In this document: positions 1 through 8,121 of the stretch, piece after piece
Layout of the letters: the number at the start of each line of letters is the position of its first letter
Numbering within the stretch: the stretch's first letter is position 1
Assembly (NCBI GenBank): GCA_902786245.1
Contig: CADABS010000022.1
Location: 1 to 39,700, forward strand
Direction: 5' to 3'
Length of the DNA stretch: 39,700 nt
Source: an uncultured Erysipelotrichaceae bacterium
GTDB lineage: Bacteria; Bacillota_I; Bacilli_A; Erysipelotrichales; Erysipelotrichaceae
Made by a program: the position numbers and the translations under genes
The notes under the pieces: generated by a model
The model's input: only the letters and a program-made list of their open reading frames with translations
Database searches by the model: none
What the model was told of the DNA's origin: nothing

Positions 1-201
1 TTCTTCAGTCGGCATGTTCACAATATCTTCCGGACGGATCGTATACTGCCTGAAACATCCGATCATGTTCAGCAGAGCAGCCAGGATATCATTTCGGTCC
101 AGCAGTTCCTTCGTCACCTTGTCGTACTTCTGATGGGTATGTTTTTCCGTGTCCTTTTCCTTCATCGTGAATTGCATATTTCTTTTATCCGCAAGAGCCA
201 T
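1..201 (-). CDS. N-terminal fragment of an unidentified protein, possibly Rpn/PD-(D/E)XK-like
   Basis: The first 67 codons of a minus-strand gene run off the left edge of the window. The ATG at 201 has a strong AGGAGG about nine bases upstream, so the start is firm. The fragment is basic and charged at its N-terminus (MALADKRNMQF), then has a helical stretch around KVTKELLDRNDILAALLN. Proteins of the Rpn family (recombination-promoting nucleases, PD-(D/E)XK fold) often begin with a similar 'add domain, be absent/leave' helical segment before the nuclease core, but no catalytic motif is visible here. The family guess is weak; the existence of the gene is well supported. Confidence 0.6.
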   Translation of the reverse strand, partial: MALADKRNMQFTMKEKDTEKHTHQKYDKVTKELLDRNDILAALLNMIGCFRQYTIRPEDIVNMPTEE

Positions 202-285
202 ATAAGATATCCTCCTGCTGTATATATTCCCGGCGAATCGATGAAATACGCAGTCCCGGATCATTTTTTTCGGAAAATGATGAAT

Positions 286-345
286 ACAGGTCTTTCCGTT
301 CGACCTGTGCATATTCATTATACGATATTTCGAATTGATTTGATA
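286..345 (-). promoter_or_regulatory. Promoter candidate and leader hairpin of the truncated left-end gene
   Basis: Reading leftwards, a perfect -10 TATAAT occupies 322-317, with a poor -35 (TATCAA at 345-340) 17 bases upstream. Just downstream an inverted repeat ACAGGTC/GACCTGT (arms 286-292 and 302-308, nine-base loop) would sit in the transcript leader. The -10 is convincing and the -35 is not. The hairpin could be an operator or a leader structure. Confidence 0.4.
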
Positions 346-346
346 C

Positions 347-387
347 AGAAAAAGATGAGGCACATCGCATTGATTCTGTGTCTCATC
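347..387 (-). terminator. Terminator of the ABC exporter operon
   Basis: On the minus strand an 11-bp stem with one G-U pair (arms 387-377 and 364-354, twelve-base loop) is followed by a run of five T at 353-349. It lies 15 bases past the stop codon of the exporter gene that ends at 402. Confidence 0.8.
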
Positions 388-401
388 ATATGCACTGCAG
401 A

Positions 402-2192
402 TCAGGAGAACTGGCTTGCGTACAGTTTGTAGTAGAAACCTTTCATCGCCATCAGTTCATCATGGGTACCCTGTTCCACGACATCCCCGTTATTGACGAC
501 AAGAATATTATCCGCATTCTGAATCGTACTGAGCCGGTGGGCGATGACAAAGCTTGTCCTGCCCTTCATCAGAGAACGGATTGCTTTCTGTACCTGCCGT
601 TCGGTATTAGTATCGACATTGGAAGTCGCCTCATCGAGAATGAGCATATTCGTGTTGTAAAGCATTGCCCGGGCAATGGTCAGAAGCTGTTTCTGTCCCT
701 TGGAAATATTGCCGCCATCCTCGGAAATGACCGTATGGTAGCCCTGGGGCAGACGCATGATATATTCATGGATCCTTGCGGCTTTGGCAGCTTCGATGAC
801 CTCTTCCATCGTCGCCCCTTCCTTGCCATAGGCGATATTATCGAAAATCGTTCCCTCAAACAGCCATGTATCCTGCAGAACCATCGCATAGTTCTTGCGC
901 AGGCTCTTCATCGTATAGCTGTGATAATCTTTATCATCGACCATGATCCTGCCTTCATCAGGATCATAGAAGCGCATGAGCAGATTGATGATCGTTGTCT
1001 TGCCGGCACCGGTCGGTCCGACGATGGCAACGGTCTGTCCCGGCTCTGCTTCAAAACTGAGATCATGCAGAACGGTCTTCTCCGGCAGATAGCCGAAGGA
1101 TACATGATCCGCTGCGACTTCGCCCCGGCAGGAAGCGAGTTCCTGGGCACCGTAGATGTCCGCAGCTTCTTCCGGCTGATCCAGCAGATGGAAAACGCGT
1201 TCGCTGGCCGCAAGAGCACTGAAGATCTCATTGATGATATTGGAAATCTCATTAATCGGTCCGGAGAATTTCCGGCTGTAGAGCACAAAGGTCGAAATCT
1301 GGGCAAGGCCGACAATGCCCTTCATGTACAGGATCGCACCGCCCATGCCGATCGCCGCCAGACCGAAATTCGAGATCATGCCGATGGTCGGTCCCATCCG
1401 CATACCCATGCCGTCCGCATTCTTATATGCCTCGGCAGCGCGGTGATTGATGCCGCTGAAACGCTGGGAAATATCATCTTCCCTTGCATATGCGAGAATG
1501 GTTTTCTGACCGCTGAACATCTCCTCGGCAAAGCCGTTCATGATACCGTAGGAACGGCTTCTTTCCGCATACAGGGGACGGGTGATCTTTCCCATTCTTC
1601 TGGTGAACCAGATCGATACGGGAATCGTAAAGACCATGCACAGCACCAGGGGAATGGAAATCGTACACATGATGACAAAGCTTCCCGCCACAGTGATTGT
1701 ACTGGTCAGAATATGAATGACATCGGTCGAGAGGCTGGTTGAAACGACATCGATATCATAGGAAACACGGCTGATGATATCGCCGGCCTGGTTTCTGTCA
1801 AAATAGCTGACCGGCAGCTTCATGAGCTTGTTGAATACATCCCTGCGCATGTTTTCAGCTGTGCGCCGGCCGACCCGGGTCATGCCGATACTGACCAGGA
1901 AGGTCAGAACATTCGATCCGGCATATGCGATCAGCATCCATACCGTATAATGCATGACCATATCCATGTCCACCATGCCGATGCCTTTGTTGTATCCTTC
2001 TTCGGCGATGCCGATTGCCTTGCCGGCAAACCGGGGTCCGAGAAGATTTCCGATATTGCTTAAAACGGCGCATCCCAGGAAGAAAAGGATCAGCCACCGG
2101 TACTGCATCAGATACCGCAGAATACGGAGCAGCGTGCCTTTGGCATCCTTCGGTTTTTCTTTTTTACCGCCGCGGTCTCCACGTCCAGGCAT
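402..2192 (-). CDS. Heterodimeric ABC exporter, subunit with the consensus Walker B
   Basis: This 596-residue half-transporter has an N-terminal six-helix export domain (about residues 25-330) and a C-terminal ATPase domain. The ATPase shows Walker A GPTGAGKT (about 388-395), Walker B LILDEATS with the catalytic Glu, and switch histidine IAHRLST. Its signature is ISKGQKQ instead of LSGGQ. The preceding gene shows the opposite pattern, so the two should pair with one active and one degenerate ATP site, as known for TM287/288-type exporters. AGGAGGTGG precedes the ATG at 2192, and only 11 bases separate it from the upstream subunit. It exports an unidentified drug, lipid or peptide; control by the MarR gene at the head of the operon suggests a toxic compound. 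Confidence 0.93.
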   Translation of the reverse strand: MPGRGDRGGKKEKPKDAKGTLLRILRYLMQYRWLILFFLGCAVLSNIGNLLGPRFAGKAIGIAEEGYNKGIGMVDMDMVMHYTVWMLIAYAGSNVLTFLVSIGMTRVGRRTAENMRRDVFNKLMKLPVSYFDRNQAGDIISRVSYDIDVVSTSLSTDVIHILTSTITVAGSFVIMCTISIPLVLCMVFTIPVSIWFTRRMGKITRPLYAERSRSYGIMNGFAEEMFSGQKTILAYAREDDISQRFSGINHRAAEAYKNADGMGMRMGPTIGMISNFGLAAIGMGGAILYMKGIVGLAQISTFVLYSRKFSGPINEISNIINEIFSALAASERVFHLLDQPEEAADIYGAQELASCRGEVAADHVSFGYLPEKTVLHDLSFEAEPGQTVAIVGPTGAGKTTIINLLMRFYDPDEGRIMVDDKDYHSYTMKSLRKNYAMVLQDTWLFEGTIFDNIAYGKEGATMEEVIEAAKAARIHEYIMRLPQGYHTVISEDGGNISKGQKQLLTIARAMLYNTNMLILDEATSNVDTNTERQVQKAIRSLMKGRTSFVIAHRLSTIQNADNILVVNNGDVVEQGTHDELMAMKGFYYKLYASQFS

Positions 2193-2203
2193 GTCTCCAC
2201 CTC

Positions 2204-3952
2204 CTATTCCGCCAGCGCACCCATCTGGACTTCATAGGTCTCACGATAGGCTTCGCATGTTTTCAGCAGTGTCTCATGATCGCCGTAGCCGATGCATCTG
2301 CCGTTATCCAGCACCAGAATCTTCTTCATATTCATGACGCTGGATACGCGCTGGGCAATCATGATCAGAGTCGTATCCGGATGCTTTTCGGCAATGGCTC
2401 TGCGCATTGCGGCATCCGTCTTGTAGTCAAGGGCAGAGGAACTGTCATCCAGAACAAGGATTTCCGGCTTTGCGGCCAGGGCTCTTGCGACAAAGATGCG
2501 CTGTTTCTGTCCGCCGGAAAGATTTGCGCCTTTGATGGATGCCTGATAGTCCAGACCTTCATCCAGACTGTCGACAAATTCCGCTGCCATAGCAGTTTCA
2601 ACACCGCTGCGGATATGTTCATCTTCCAGTTTCCTTCCGAAGTCGATATTCTCTTTCAGGCTGTCCTGGAAGATCAGATCATTCTGGAATACCGTTCCGA
2701 ACATCGAACGCAGTTCATCTTTGTCATAGGACTGCACATTCTTTCCCCCGACATAGATATTTCCTTCATCTGCCCGGTAGAAACGCATGAGCAGATTGAT
2801 GATGGTCGTCTTGCCGCAGCCGGTCGGACCGATGATACCGAGCGTATCGCCTTTATGCATGGAGAAGGAAATGTCATCCAGTGCCTTCCTCCGTTCTTCC
2901 CCGGCGAAATCTTCTTTATTGCCGCTGCCTTTGCCGTAGCTGAAGCTGACATGGTCGAACCGGATCAGCTCATCCACCGCATCCTCCGATTCGATTCTGG
3001 TATTGTCTTCTTCCGCAGCCTTCAGCACCAGTCCGATTCTTCCGGCACTGGCACTGGCTTTGGACATGGTCATAAAGATACGGTTGAGACCCATGACACC
3101 CATGGCAATCATATTGAAATAGGTCAGGAATGCGAGAATGACACCCGGTTTGATATATCCCTGATTGACCCGGTACGCACCATACAGAACGACAAAGGAA
3201 AGGCCGCAGTTGAGAAACAGCTGCATCAGCGGACCGGGAATAGCCATGATTGTCGCCGCCTTGATATCGGTTGCGGTCATCTCGGCATTGGCACCGGCAA
3301 ACCGCTTCATTTCATAATCTTCCTTGGACAGTGCCTTGACGACCCGGATCCCGGTGATGTTCTCCCGCATGATCCGGACGATGGCATCCAGTTTCTGCTG
3401 TACCTTCGTATACATCGGGATACCTTTGCGGGATACAAACAGAACGATGACGATCAGCACCGGCAGCATCACAAACAGCACCATGGCAAGTTCAAAGTCC
3501 ATCATTGCGGCGACAATGACACCGCCTATTAACATCATCGGTGCCCTGACGCACAGCGACTGCATCTGCTGTACGGCGCTCTGGACATTGTAGCTGTCCG
3601 AAGTCATCCGCGAGATCAGTGAAGGAAGACCGAGTTCATCGAACTGAGGTCCGCTCAGATTGATCGTTTTCTCAAAGAGATCCTGACGGATTTCATAGCT
3701 GACGTTATGGGCATTGTCGACCGTCCGCTTATTGGCCATGACATTGAGGGTACGGCACAGCACTGCCGTCAGAAACATGAATGAGCCCCACAGCAGAACA
3801 TCTTTCAGACTGCCGAGAGGAACGATATCATCGATGATATGTTCAAGAATATACGGCAGAAGCAGTTCCGTGACCGTACCGAGCAGCTTGATGAAGATGG
3901 CCAGAAAGATCAGCGGAAGGTGTTTTTTCATATATCTGAAGATCAGTTCCAT
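2204..3952 (-). CDS. Heterodimeric ABC exporter, subunit with the degenerate Walker B
   Basis: This 582-residue half-transporter has a membrane domain over about residues 10-310 and an ATPase domain after it. Walker A is GPTGCGKT (about 373-380) and the signature is a canonical LSGGQKQR (about 475). The Walker B reads VLDDSSSALD, so the catalytic Glu is Asp, and the switch histidine is Gln (IAQRVSS). These changes mark the non-hydrolysing half of a heterodimeric exporter. Its intact signature completes the active site of the partner encoded just downstream. The start ATG at 3952 follows GGGAGGA inside the last codons of the MarR gene, and the two reading frames nearly touch, so translation is probably coupled. 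Confidence 0.93.
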   Translation of the reverse strand: MELIFRYMKKHLPLIFLAIFIKLLGTVTELLLPYILEHIIDDIVPLGSLKDVLLWGSFMFLTAVLCRTLNVMANKRTVDNAHNVSYEIRQDLFEKTINLSGPQFDELGLPSLISRMTSDSYNVQSAVQQMQSLCVRAPMMLIGGVIVAAMMDFELAMVLFVMLPVLIVIVLFVSRKGIPMYTKVQQKLDAIVRIMRENITGIRVVKALSKEDYEMKRFAGANAEMTATDIKAATIMAIPGPLMQLFLNCGLSFVVLYGAYRVNQGYIKPGVILAFLTYFNMIAMGVMGLNRIFMTMSKASASAGRIGLVLKAAEEDNTRIESEDAVDELIRFDHVSFSYGKGSGNKEDFAGEERRKALDDISFSMHKGDTLGIIGPTGCGKTTIINLLMRFYRADEGNIYVGGKNVQSYDKDELRSMFGTVFQNDLIFQDSLKENIDFGRKLEDEHIRSGVETAMAAEFVDSLDEGLDYQASIKGANLSGGQKQRIFVARALAAKPEILVLDDSSSALDYKTDAAMRRAIAEKHPDTTLIMIAQRVSSVMNMKKILVLDNGRCIGYGDHETLLKTCEAYRETYEVQMGALAE

Positions 3953-3953
3953 T

Positions 3954-4364
3954 TCATTCCTCCCGGTTCATCTTTTCCAGCAGCTTCCGCAGCTGCATGC
4001 GTTCTTCTCTGTTCAGTTTTGCAAAGAGAATATCATCTTTGACAGCACTGTAGGATGATATGCTCTTTTCCCCTTCCTCCGTCAGCCTGATGACTGTCTG
4101 ACGGCGGTCAGCTTCATTCTTCTCTTTCTGGATCAGGCCTTTGTCTTCCAGCTTTTTCAGCAGTTCGGAAAGACTTCCGGCTTTGATCTGCAGATATTCC
4201 AGAAGATCTTTCTGGGTGACATTTTCATTCTCGTTGAGAATGCGCATGACCTTCTGCTGGGAGTAATCCGTTCCGCTGATCCTGTGCATCTGTCTGGCTG
4301 TATGAAAGTACAGCGCAGTCAGGGAATCATCTCTTGTATATTTCAGTTTTCTTTTTGCATTCAT
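3954..4364 (-). CDS. MarR-family transcriptional regulator
   Basis: This 136-residue winged-helix protein has the usual MarR size. A DNA-recognition helix region lies at about residues 50-75 (TQKDLLEYLQIKAGSLSELL), followed by the wing with the DRR motif (EADRRQTVIRL, about 85-97). It heads an operon with two ABC exporter subunits, a common arrangement in Bacillota where the regulator represses its own operon until a ligand releases it. A perfect 6-bp-arm palindrome lies eight bases before the start codon, below a strong promoter, which supports autorepression. The start at 4364 has AAGGAAA upstream. The ligand cannot be told from the sequence. Confidence 0.93.
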   Translation of the reverse strand: MNAKRKLKYTRDDSLTALYFHTARQMHRISGTDYSQQKVMRILNENENVTQKDLLEYLQIKAGSLSELLKKLEDKGLIQKEKNEADRRQTVIRLTEEGEKSISSYSAVKDDILFAKLNREERMQLRKLLEKMNREE

Positions 4365-4372
4365 GTCATTTC

Positions 4373-4417
4373 CTTAGGTGCCTAAGAATTATATGTGCAT
4401 GTGCCTTTTCTGTGCAA
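4373..4417 (-). promoter_or_regulatory. Promoter and MarR-type operator of the exporter operon
   Basis: Reading leftwards: -35 TTGCAC (4417-4412), an 18-base spacer, a perfect -10 TATAAT (4393-4388), then the palindrome CTTAGGTGCCTAAG (4373-4386). The palindrome covers the expected transcription start and part of the ribosome binding site. Its TTAGG/CCTAA half-sites resemble operators described for MarR regulators of ABC exporter operons in Gram-positive bacteria. Binding here would block initiation. Confidence 0.8.
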
Positions 4418-4428
4418 GTACTCTGACT

Positions 4429-4456
4429 GAAAAAACAGCCTTCCGCAGAAAGCTGT
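4429..4456 (-). terminator. Terminator after the RraA-like gene
   Basis: On the minus strand a 9-bp stem with one G-U pair and a TGCG loop (4456-4435) is followed by TTTTTTC. It closes the transcript of the carrier/aldolase operon and lies directly upstream of the marR promoter, separating the two units. Confidence 0.85.
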
Positions 4457-4462
4457 CTGATA

Positions 4463-5101
4463 CTACTTCATTCTGGATTCGATCAGTCTGTCAAAGCCGT
4501 AGATTTCCAGGGTCGTCTTTCCCTCATGCAGAGCCTGCAGGATCTTCTGTTCCTTGTCATATTTGGCCAGGGCTTTTTCAATGACTTCATCCTCTTTCTC
4601 CTGTGGGATGACCACGACGCCGTCGCCGTCCGCAAAGATCAGATCGCCCGGACATACCTGCACACCGCCGGCATTGACCGGCACATTGATCTTTGCCAGG
4701 GTTTCCTTGACCGTTCCGGCCGGACAGGTACCGCGGCTGTAAACCGGGAATTTCAGTGCCTTGATATCTTCCCGGTCGCGGCAGGTGCCGTCAATGATCA
4801 CACCGGCAATGCCTCTGACGCTGCAGGCAGTTGCCATGATATCGCCGAAATGTCCGCCGCCGGTATATCCGCCGCAGTCAAATACGAGCACATCGCCTTT
4901 CCCGGCTGCGTAGATACCCTGGTGCAGAGCAAGATTATCACCCGGAGCGCATCTGACCGTAACCGCTCTGCCGATCATGTGCAGCGCTGTATCCAGCGGC
5001 GTAATGCCGGAATCCATGACGCCACCCTCAGGATTGTTATCCGCGACATTGCCGGTCGGAAGCTTCGATAATTCTTTTACCAATTCATCTGTCAGTTTCA
5101 T
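4463..5101 (-). CDS. RraA-family aldolase/decarboxylase-like protein
   Basis: This 212-residue protein belongs to the RraA / 4-hydroxy-4-methyl-2-oxoglutarate aldolase fold. The family core is present: a glycine-rich FDCGGYTGGGHFGD, then RGIAGVIIDGTCRD with the Arg-Asp pair that binds substrate and metal in the aldolases. This suggests a divalent-metal aldolase or oxaloacetate decarboxylase acting on a short dicarboxylic or 2-oxo acid rather than an RNase E inhibitor. The ATG at 5101 is preceded by AGGAGG; a longer upstream reading frame is ignored because it runs into the transporter gene. It is probably co-transcribed with the GltS-type carrier ten bases upstream, so the carrier may import its substrate or a precursor. 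Confidence 0.88.
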   Translation of the reverse strand: MKLTDELVKELSKLPTGNVADNNPEGGVMDSGITPLDTALHMIGRAVTVRCAPGDNLALHQGIYAAGKGDVLVFDCGGYTGGGHFGDIMATACSVRGIAGVIIDGTCRDREDIKALKFPVYSRGTCPAGTVKETLAKINVPVNAGGVQVCPGDLIFADGDGVVVIPQEKEDEVIEKALAKYDKEQKILQALHEGKTTLEIYGFDRLIESRMK

Positions 5102-5111
5102 GGTTTCCTCC

Positions 5112-6287
5112 TTATTTGAACAGGTTGATGAAGAATGTAATGATGATCGGGTTGCAGATATTGATGAAGATGACGGTAACGACCGGAAGCACGAACCACG
5201 CAGTCGGTGCCGGTCCGTTCTTTTCAATAACCGCCGCCATATTCGCAACCGCATTCGGTGTCTGACCGAGGCCGACGCCGCAGTGTCCCGCCGCCATGAC
5301 GGCCGCATCATAATCTCTGCCCATGGTATTGAACGTTACCAGTCCTGCCCACAGCATCATGACAATTGCCTGGGCGAGCAGAATGACGATCATCGGCAGC
5401 GCCAGGTCGATCAGCTTGGCAATGTTCAGCGACATCAGTGCCATGGAGAGGAACAGATTGAGCGATGTATTGGAAATCACATCGATTTCATGCATGCGCA
5501 GATCGATGCCGCGGGCATCTGCGATATTGCGGATCAGAGCACCGCCGAACAGACATCCGACATAATACGGGAAACTCAGACCTGTCAGCTTCAGCAGCAT
5601 CGAGATATAGGAACCGATGAAGGCAGCCAGCAGGATCAGCAGTACGCTGTTGAAGAAGCTGTTCTGTTCCAGAGGATGGGACTGCTTCTCTTCTTTCTCC
5701 ATGCTTTCGCCGGTACTTTTCAGATTGTATTTCTTGATCAGGAATTCTGCGACCGGGCCGCCGGTGATACTGCCCAGCAGCAGTCCGAAGGTAGCCGCCG
5801 CAACGCCGATGGCCGTTCCGCCTTCCGCACCCAGACTCTCCAGCGTCGGACCGAACGATGCGCCTGATCCGACACCGCCGGACATCGAAATCGAACCCAT
5901 GGCGATGCCGAGAAGCTTATTCAGGCCGAATACGGAACACAGTCCGACACCGACCAGATTCTGGATGATCAGGAAGAATACAGCGCCGACTGCCAGCTTT
6001 GCGCCGAGCTTTCCGCTTTTCTTCAGGATCGCCCAGCTGCAGGTGAAACCTGTACCGGTAAAGAATATGTTCATGAAGAAGTCCTGCAGAGAAGCATTCA
6101 TTTCCACTTCAAACGCACCTGTCTGGTGTCCTGCGAAGATGAGAATGCTGCAGATCAGGCCGCCGATGACCGGTGCCGGAATGAAATACTTTCTGAAGAA
6201 TGATACTTTGCTTTTGATCCATCTGCCGAGCATATAGACAAGAACCGCAAGTCCTGTCGTCTGAATCAGATCCAGTGAAATTGTCAT
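5112..6287 (-). CDS. gltS: GltS-family sodium/glutamate-type symporter
   Basis: This 391-residue integral membrane protein has about ten hydrophobic segments in two inverted halves. Each half holds a glycine-rich re-entrant loop typical of GltS carriers: SMSGGVGSGASFGPTLE near the middle and GHCGVGLGQTPNAVANM near the C-terminus. Family members move glutamate with sodium, but the aldolase encoded next to it suggests a different or additional dicarboxylate. The ATG at 6287 with AAGGAGA upstream is preferred over an in-frame start nine codons earlier, because the extra residues are polar and lack a ribosome binding site. It is transcribed away from a LysR gene, which likely controls it. Confidence 0.9.
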   Translation of the reverse strand: MTISLDLIQTTGLAVLVYMLGRWIKSKVSFFRKYFIPAPVIGGLICSILIFAGHQTGAFEVEMNASLQDFFMNIFFTGTGFTCSWAILKKSGKLGAKLAVGAVFFLIIQNLVGVGLCSVFGLNKLLGIAMGSISMSGGVGSGASFGPTLESLGAEGGTAIGVAAATFGLLLGSITGGPVAEFLIKKYNLKSTGESMEKEEKQSHPLEQNSFFNSVLLILLAAFIGSYISMLLKLTGLSFPYYVGCLFGGALIRNIADARGIDLRMHEIDVISNTSLNLFLSMALMSLNIAKLIDLALPMIVILLAQAIVMMLWAGLVTFNTMGRDYDAAVMAAGHCGVGLGQTPNAVANMAAVIEKNGPAPTAWFVLPVVTVIFINICNPIIITFFINLFK

Positions 6288-6317
6288 TTTGTCTCTCCTT
6301 TCAGACTGTTCCATCTG

Positions 6318-6397
6318 TTGACAATTCCAATATATCTGCGGTTAATATATTTGTATAACGAATAAAACAGATATAATATATCTGTATTTCAGATATT
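6318..6397. promoter_or_regulatory. Divergent regulatory region between gltS and the LysR gene
   Basis: The region holds a perfect 8-bp-arm palindrome, ACAGATAT-AAT-ATATCTGT (6367-6385), plus single half-sites ATATCTG (6332-6338) and CAGATAT (6390-6396). The array fits multi-site binding by a LysR tetramer. On the plus strand TTGACA (6318-6323) with a TTAATA 18 bases later, or TATAAT (6372-6377) inside the palindrome, could serve the regulator gene; the second choice would give direct autorepression. The minus-strand promoter for gltS is not clear. Confidence 0.65.
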
Positions 6398-6408
6398 AGG
6401 AGAGAACT

Positions 6409-7338
6409 ATGAATTATGATCAGGTGCAGACGTTTTTAGCCGTTGTCGCCTACGGAACGATCAGCGGGGCAGCGGATTATCTCTATGTTTCCCAATCCAC
6501 TGTCAGTTCCCGTCTTCAGCAGCTGGAGGAAGAACTCGGGGTGCGTCTGGTCCTGCGGGAAAAAGGACACCGGACCGTCGAAATGACATCGCACGGCGAA
6601 GCCTTCATCAACATTGCCAATCAATGGATCGCCCTGCATAAGGAAACGCAGTCGATCTGCTCTCTGCCGGATATCCAGAAGCTTTCCGTTGCCAGCGTCG
6701 ATGCGGTAAACAACTATACGTTCACGAAACTGTTCAATGATTATGTACAGAAATATCCCAATACCCGGCTTGAGATACGGACGCATCATTCCAATGAGAT
6801 ACACCGCCTGGTCGAAAACAGGACTGCCGATATCGGCTTTGTCTTCAGTTCAGCAAACTATCCGGATCTGATCAGCACCCCGGTCTACCGCGAACTGATG
6901 TATCTGATGTGCCATAAAGACAGTCCGTATCATGAGGATATCCGCTGTGAAGAACTCAGTGCCGGTGATGAGATCTATCTGAACTGGGGTCCGGATTACC
7001 AGCGCTGGCACGATTCCCACTGGAGTCCTTCCGAAATGCCTCTGATCACGGTCAATACCGGATCGATGCTGCAGCACTATCTCCATGTCCCGGGAAGATG
7101 GGCGGTGGCACCCCGTTCTGTCATCAATGCCATTCACGATACCGAAAACATCACCTGCTGCCGGATTGCGGACGGTCCCCCGCCGCGGATCTGCTATAAG
7201 CTGAAAAACAGATATCCGAACATCAACCGGATCGATGCCATCCGGAAATTCGAAGAAGAACTGGAACGCTGTATCACCGAAGAAGACAGCATCTGTACCT
7301 ATGAGGAATGGATGCGCAGCTCTGACATCCAGAAATAA
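6409..7338 (+). CDS. LysR-family transcriptional regulator
   Basis: This 309-residue protein has the N-terminal LysR winged helix (about residues 1-60; GAADYLYVSQSTVSSRLQQLE) and a substrate-binding domain from about 90 onward. The start at 6409 follows TTAGGAGA. LysR proteins usually control the divergent neighbour, here the GltS-type carrier and the RraA-type aldolase, with a metabolite of that pathway as co-inducer. The spaced ATATCTG half-sites in the intergenic region support this. The inducer is unknown, presumably a small carboxylic acid. Confidence 0.93.
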   Translation: MNYDQVQTFLAVVAYGTISGAADYLYVSQSTVSSRLQQLEEELGVRLVLREKGHRTVEMTSHGEAFINIANQWIALHKETQSICSLPDIQKLSVASVDAVNNYTFTKLFNDYVQKYPNTRLEIRTHHSNEIHRLVENRTADIGFVFSSANYPDLISTPVYRELMYLMCHKDSPYHEDIRCEELSAGDEIYLNWGPDYQRWHDSHWSPSEMPLITVNTGSMLQHYLHVPGRWAVAPRSVINAIHDTENITCCRIADGPPPRICYKLKNRYPNINRIDAIRKFEEELERCITEEDSICTYEEWMRSSDIQK

Positions 7339-7377
7339 ACTGTTTATCTGCCGCTCAGATATGATAGGATGCATATG

Positions 7378-7899
7378 ATGAAAAACAGAAAGACAACCAA
7401 AAAAGAATATATTTCGAATTTCGAGAAAGATAAAAAAGGCATGTACCGCTATACCGGAAAGATGTATGCGGCGCCGGAAAACTGGCAGAAGAAAAAGATT
7501 CAGCTCATGGGTCTGCTGGGAATCGGACTGATCCTGCAGATCATCGCCGGATGTTCCCGCTCCGGAGCCATGAAGAACACCTTCTATGTCATTCTTCCCT
7601 ACGGCGGATGCATCGGCATGTCCCTGTACTGCCTGTATCACCTGTATGAACTGTATGCGGAGGGCGATGCCTTCAAGGATTATATTTATGAACGGCATGC
7701 ACTGGTCATGGGCAGAGATCTGATGATCCTGTATATCTTCTGTATGGTCACCGCTGTCGGAGCGATGCTGTACGGTATCCGGCAGGCTGAGAATATCCTT
7801 CCGGAAATACCGCTGATGCTCACCGAGATCGCCGCTGCATTCTGCACGGCTTTCGCCATCAGGACCGTGAAAACTTTTCAATGGTTTCAGAAATCGTGA
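7378..7899 (+). CDS. Small multi-pass membrane protein of unknown function
   Basis: This protein has 173 residues. A basic N-terminus (MKNRKTTKKEY) is followed by about four hydrophobic segments, around GLLGIGLILQIIAG, FYVILPYGGCIGMSLYCLY, LMILYIFCMVTAVGAMLYGI and the C-terminal IPLMLTEIAAAFCTAF. I do not recognise the family. AGGA at 7366-7369 favours the ATG at 7378 (eight-base spacing); ATGs at 7369 and 7375 in the same frame are possible. It begins about 40 bases after the LysR stop codon with no terminator between them, so they are probably co-transcribed. A terminator follows. Confidence 0.75.
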   Translation: MKNRKTTKKEYISNFEKDKKGMYRYTGKMYAAPENWQKKKIQLMGLLGIGLILQIIAGCSRSGAMKNTFYVILPYGGCIGMSLYCLYHLYELYAEGDAFKDYIYERHALVMGRDLMILYIFCMVTAVGAMLYGIRQAENILPEIPLMLTEIAAAFCTAFAIRTVKTFQWFQKS

Positions 7900-7934
7900 A
7901 ATAAATTTCAGATAAATGCTTGAATTTCTCCAAG

Positions 7935-7961
7935 AAACCGGATTTTATTTTCCGGTTTTTT
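7935..7961 (+). terminator. Terminator after the LysR/membrane protein unit
   Basis: AAACCGGA (7935-7942) pairs with TCCGGTTT (7951-7958) and is followed by further T. It separates this unit from the oligopeptide importer operon. Confidence 0.85.
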
Positions 7962-8121
7962 CATGTTTTTCCTGTATAAATGATAAAATTAATCTACATT
8001 GGCGTTTTTTCTATGCTCTTATAAATCCATTATGGAATATAGGTATTATATTTCATTTCCATGATGGAGATTGTCATCGTATAAGATGCAGAAAAGCGCT
8101 GATGAAACTGGAGGGAAAAAA

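Noticed and set aside
378-1742. Open frame of 454 codons on the plus strand opposite the exporter subunit
   Set aside because: Antisense to a well-supported ABC gene, with low-complexity His/Arg/Ile-rich translation and no start signals.
2015-3532. Open frame of 505 codons on the plus strand opposite both exporter genes
   Set aside because: Spans two real genes on the other strand and shows no domain or ribosome binding site.
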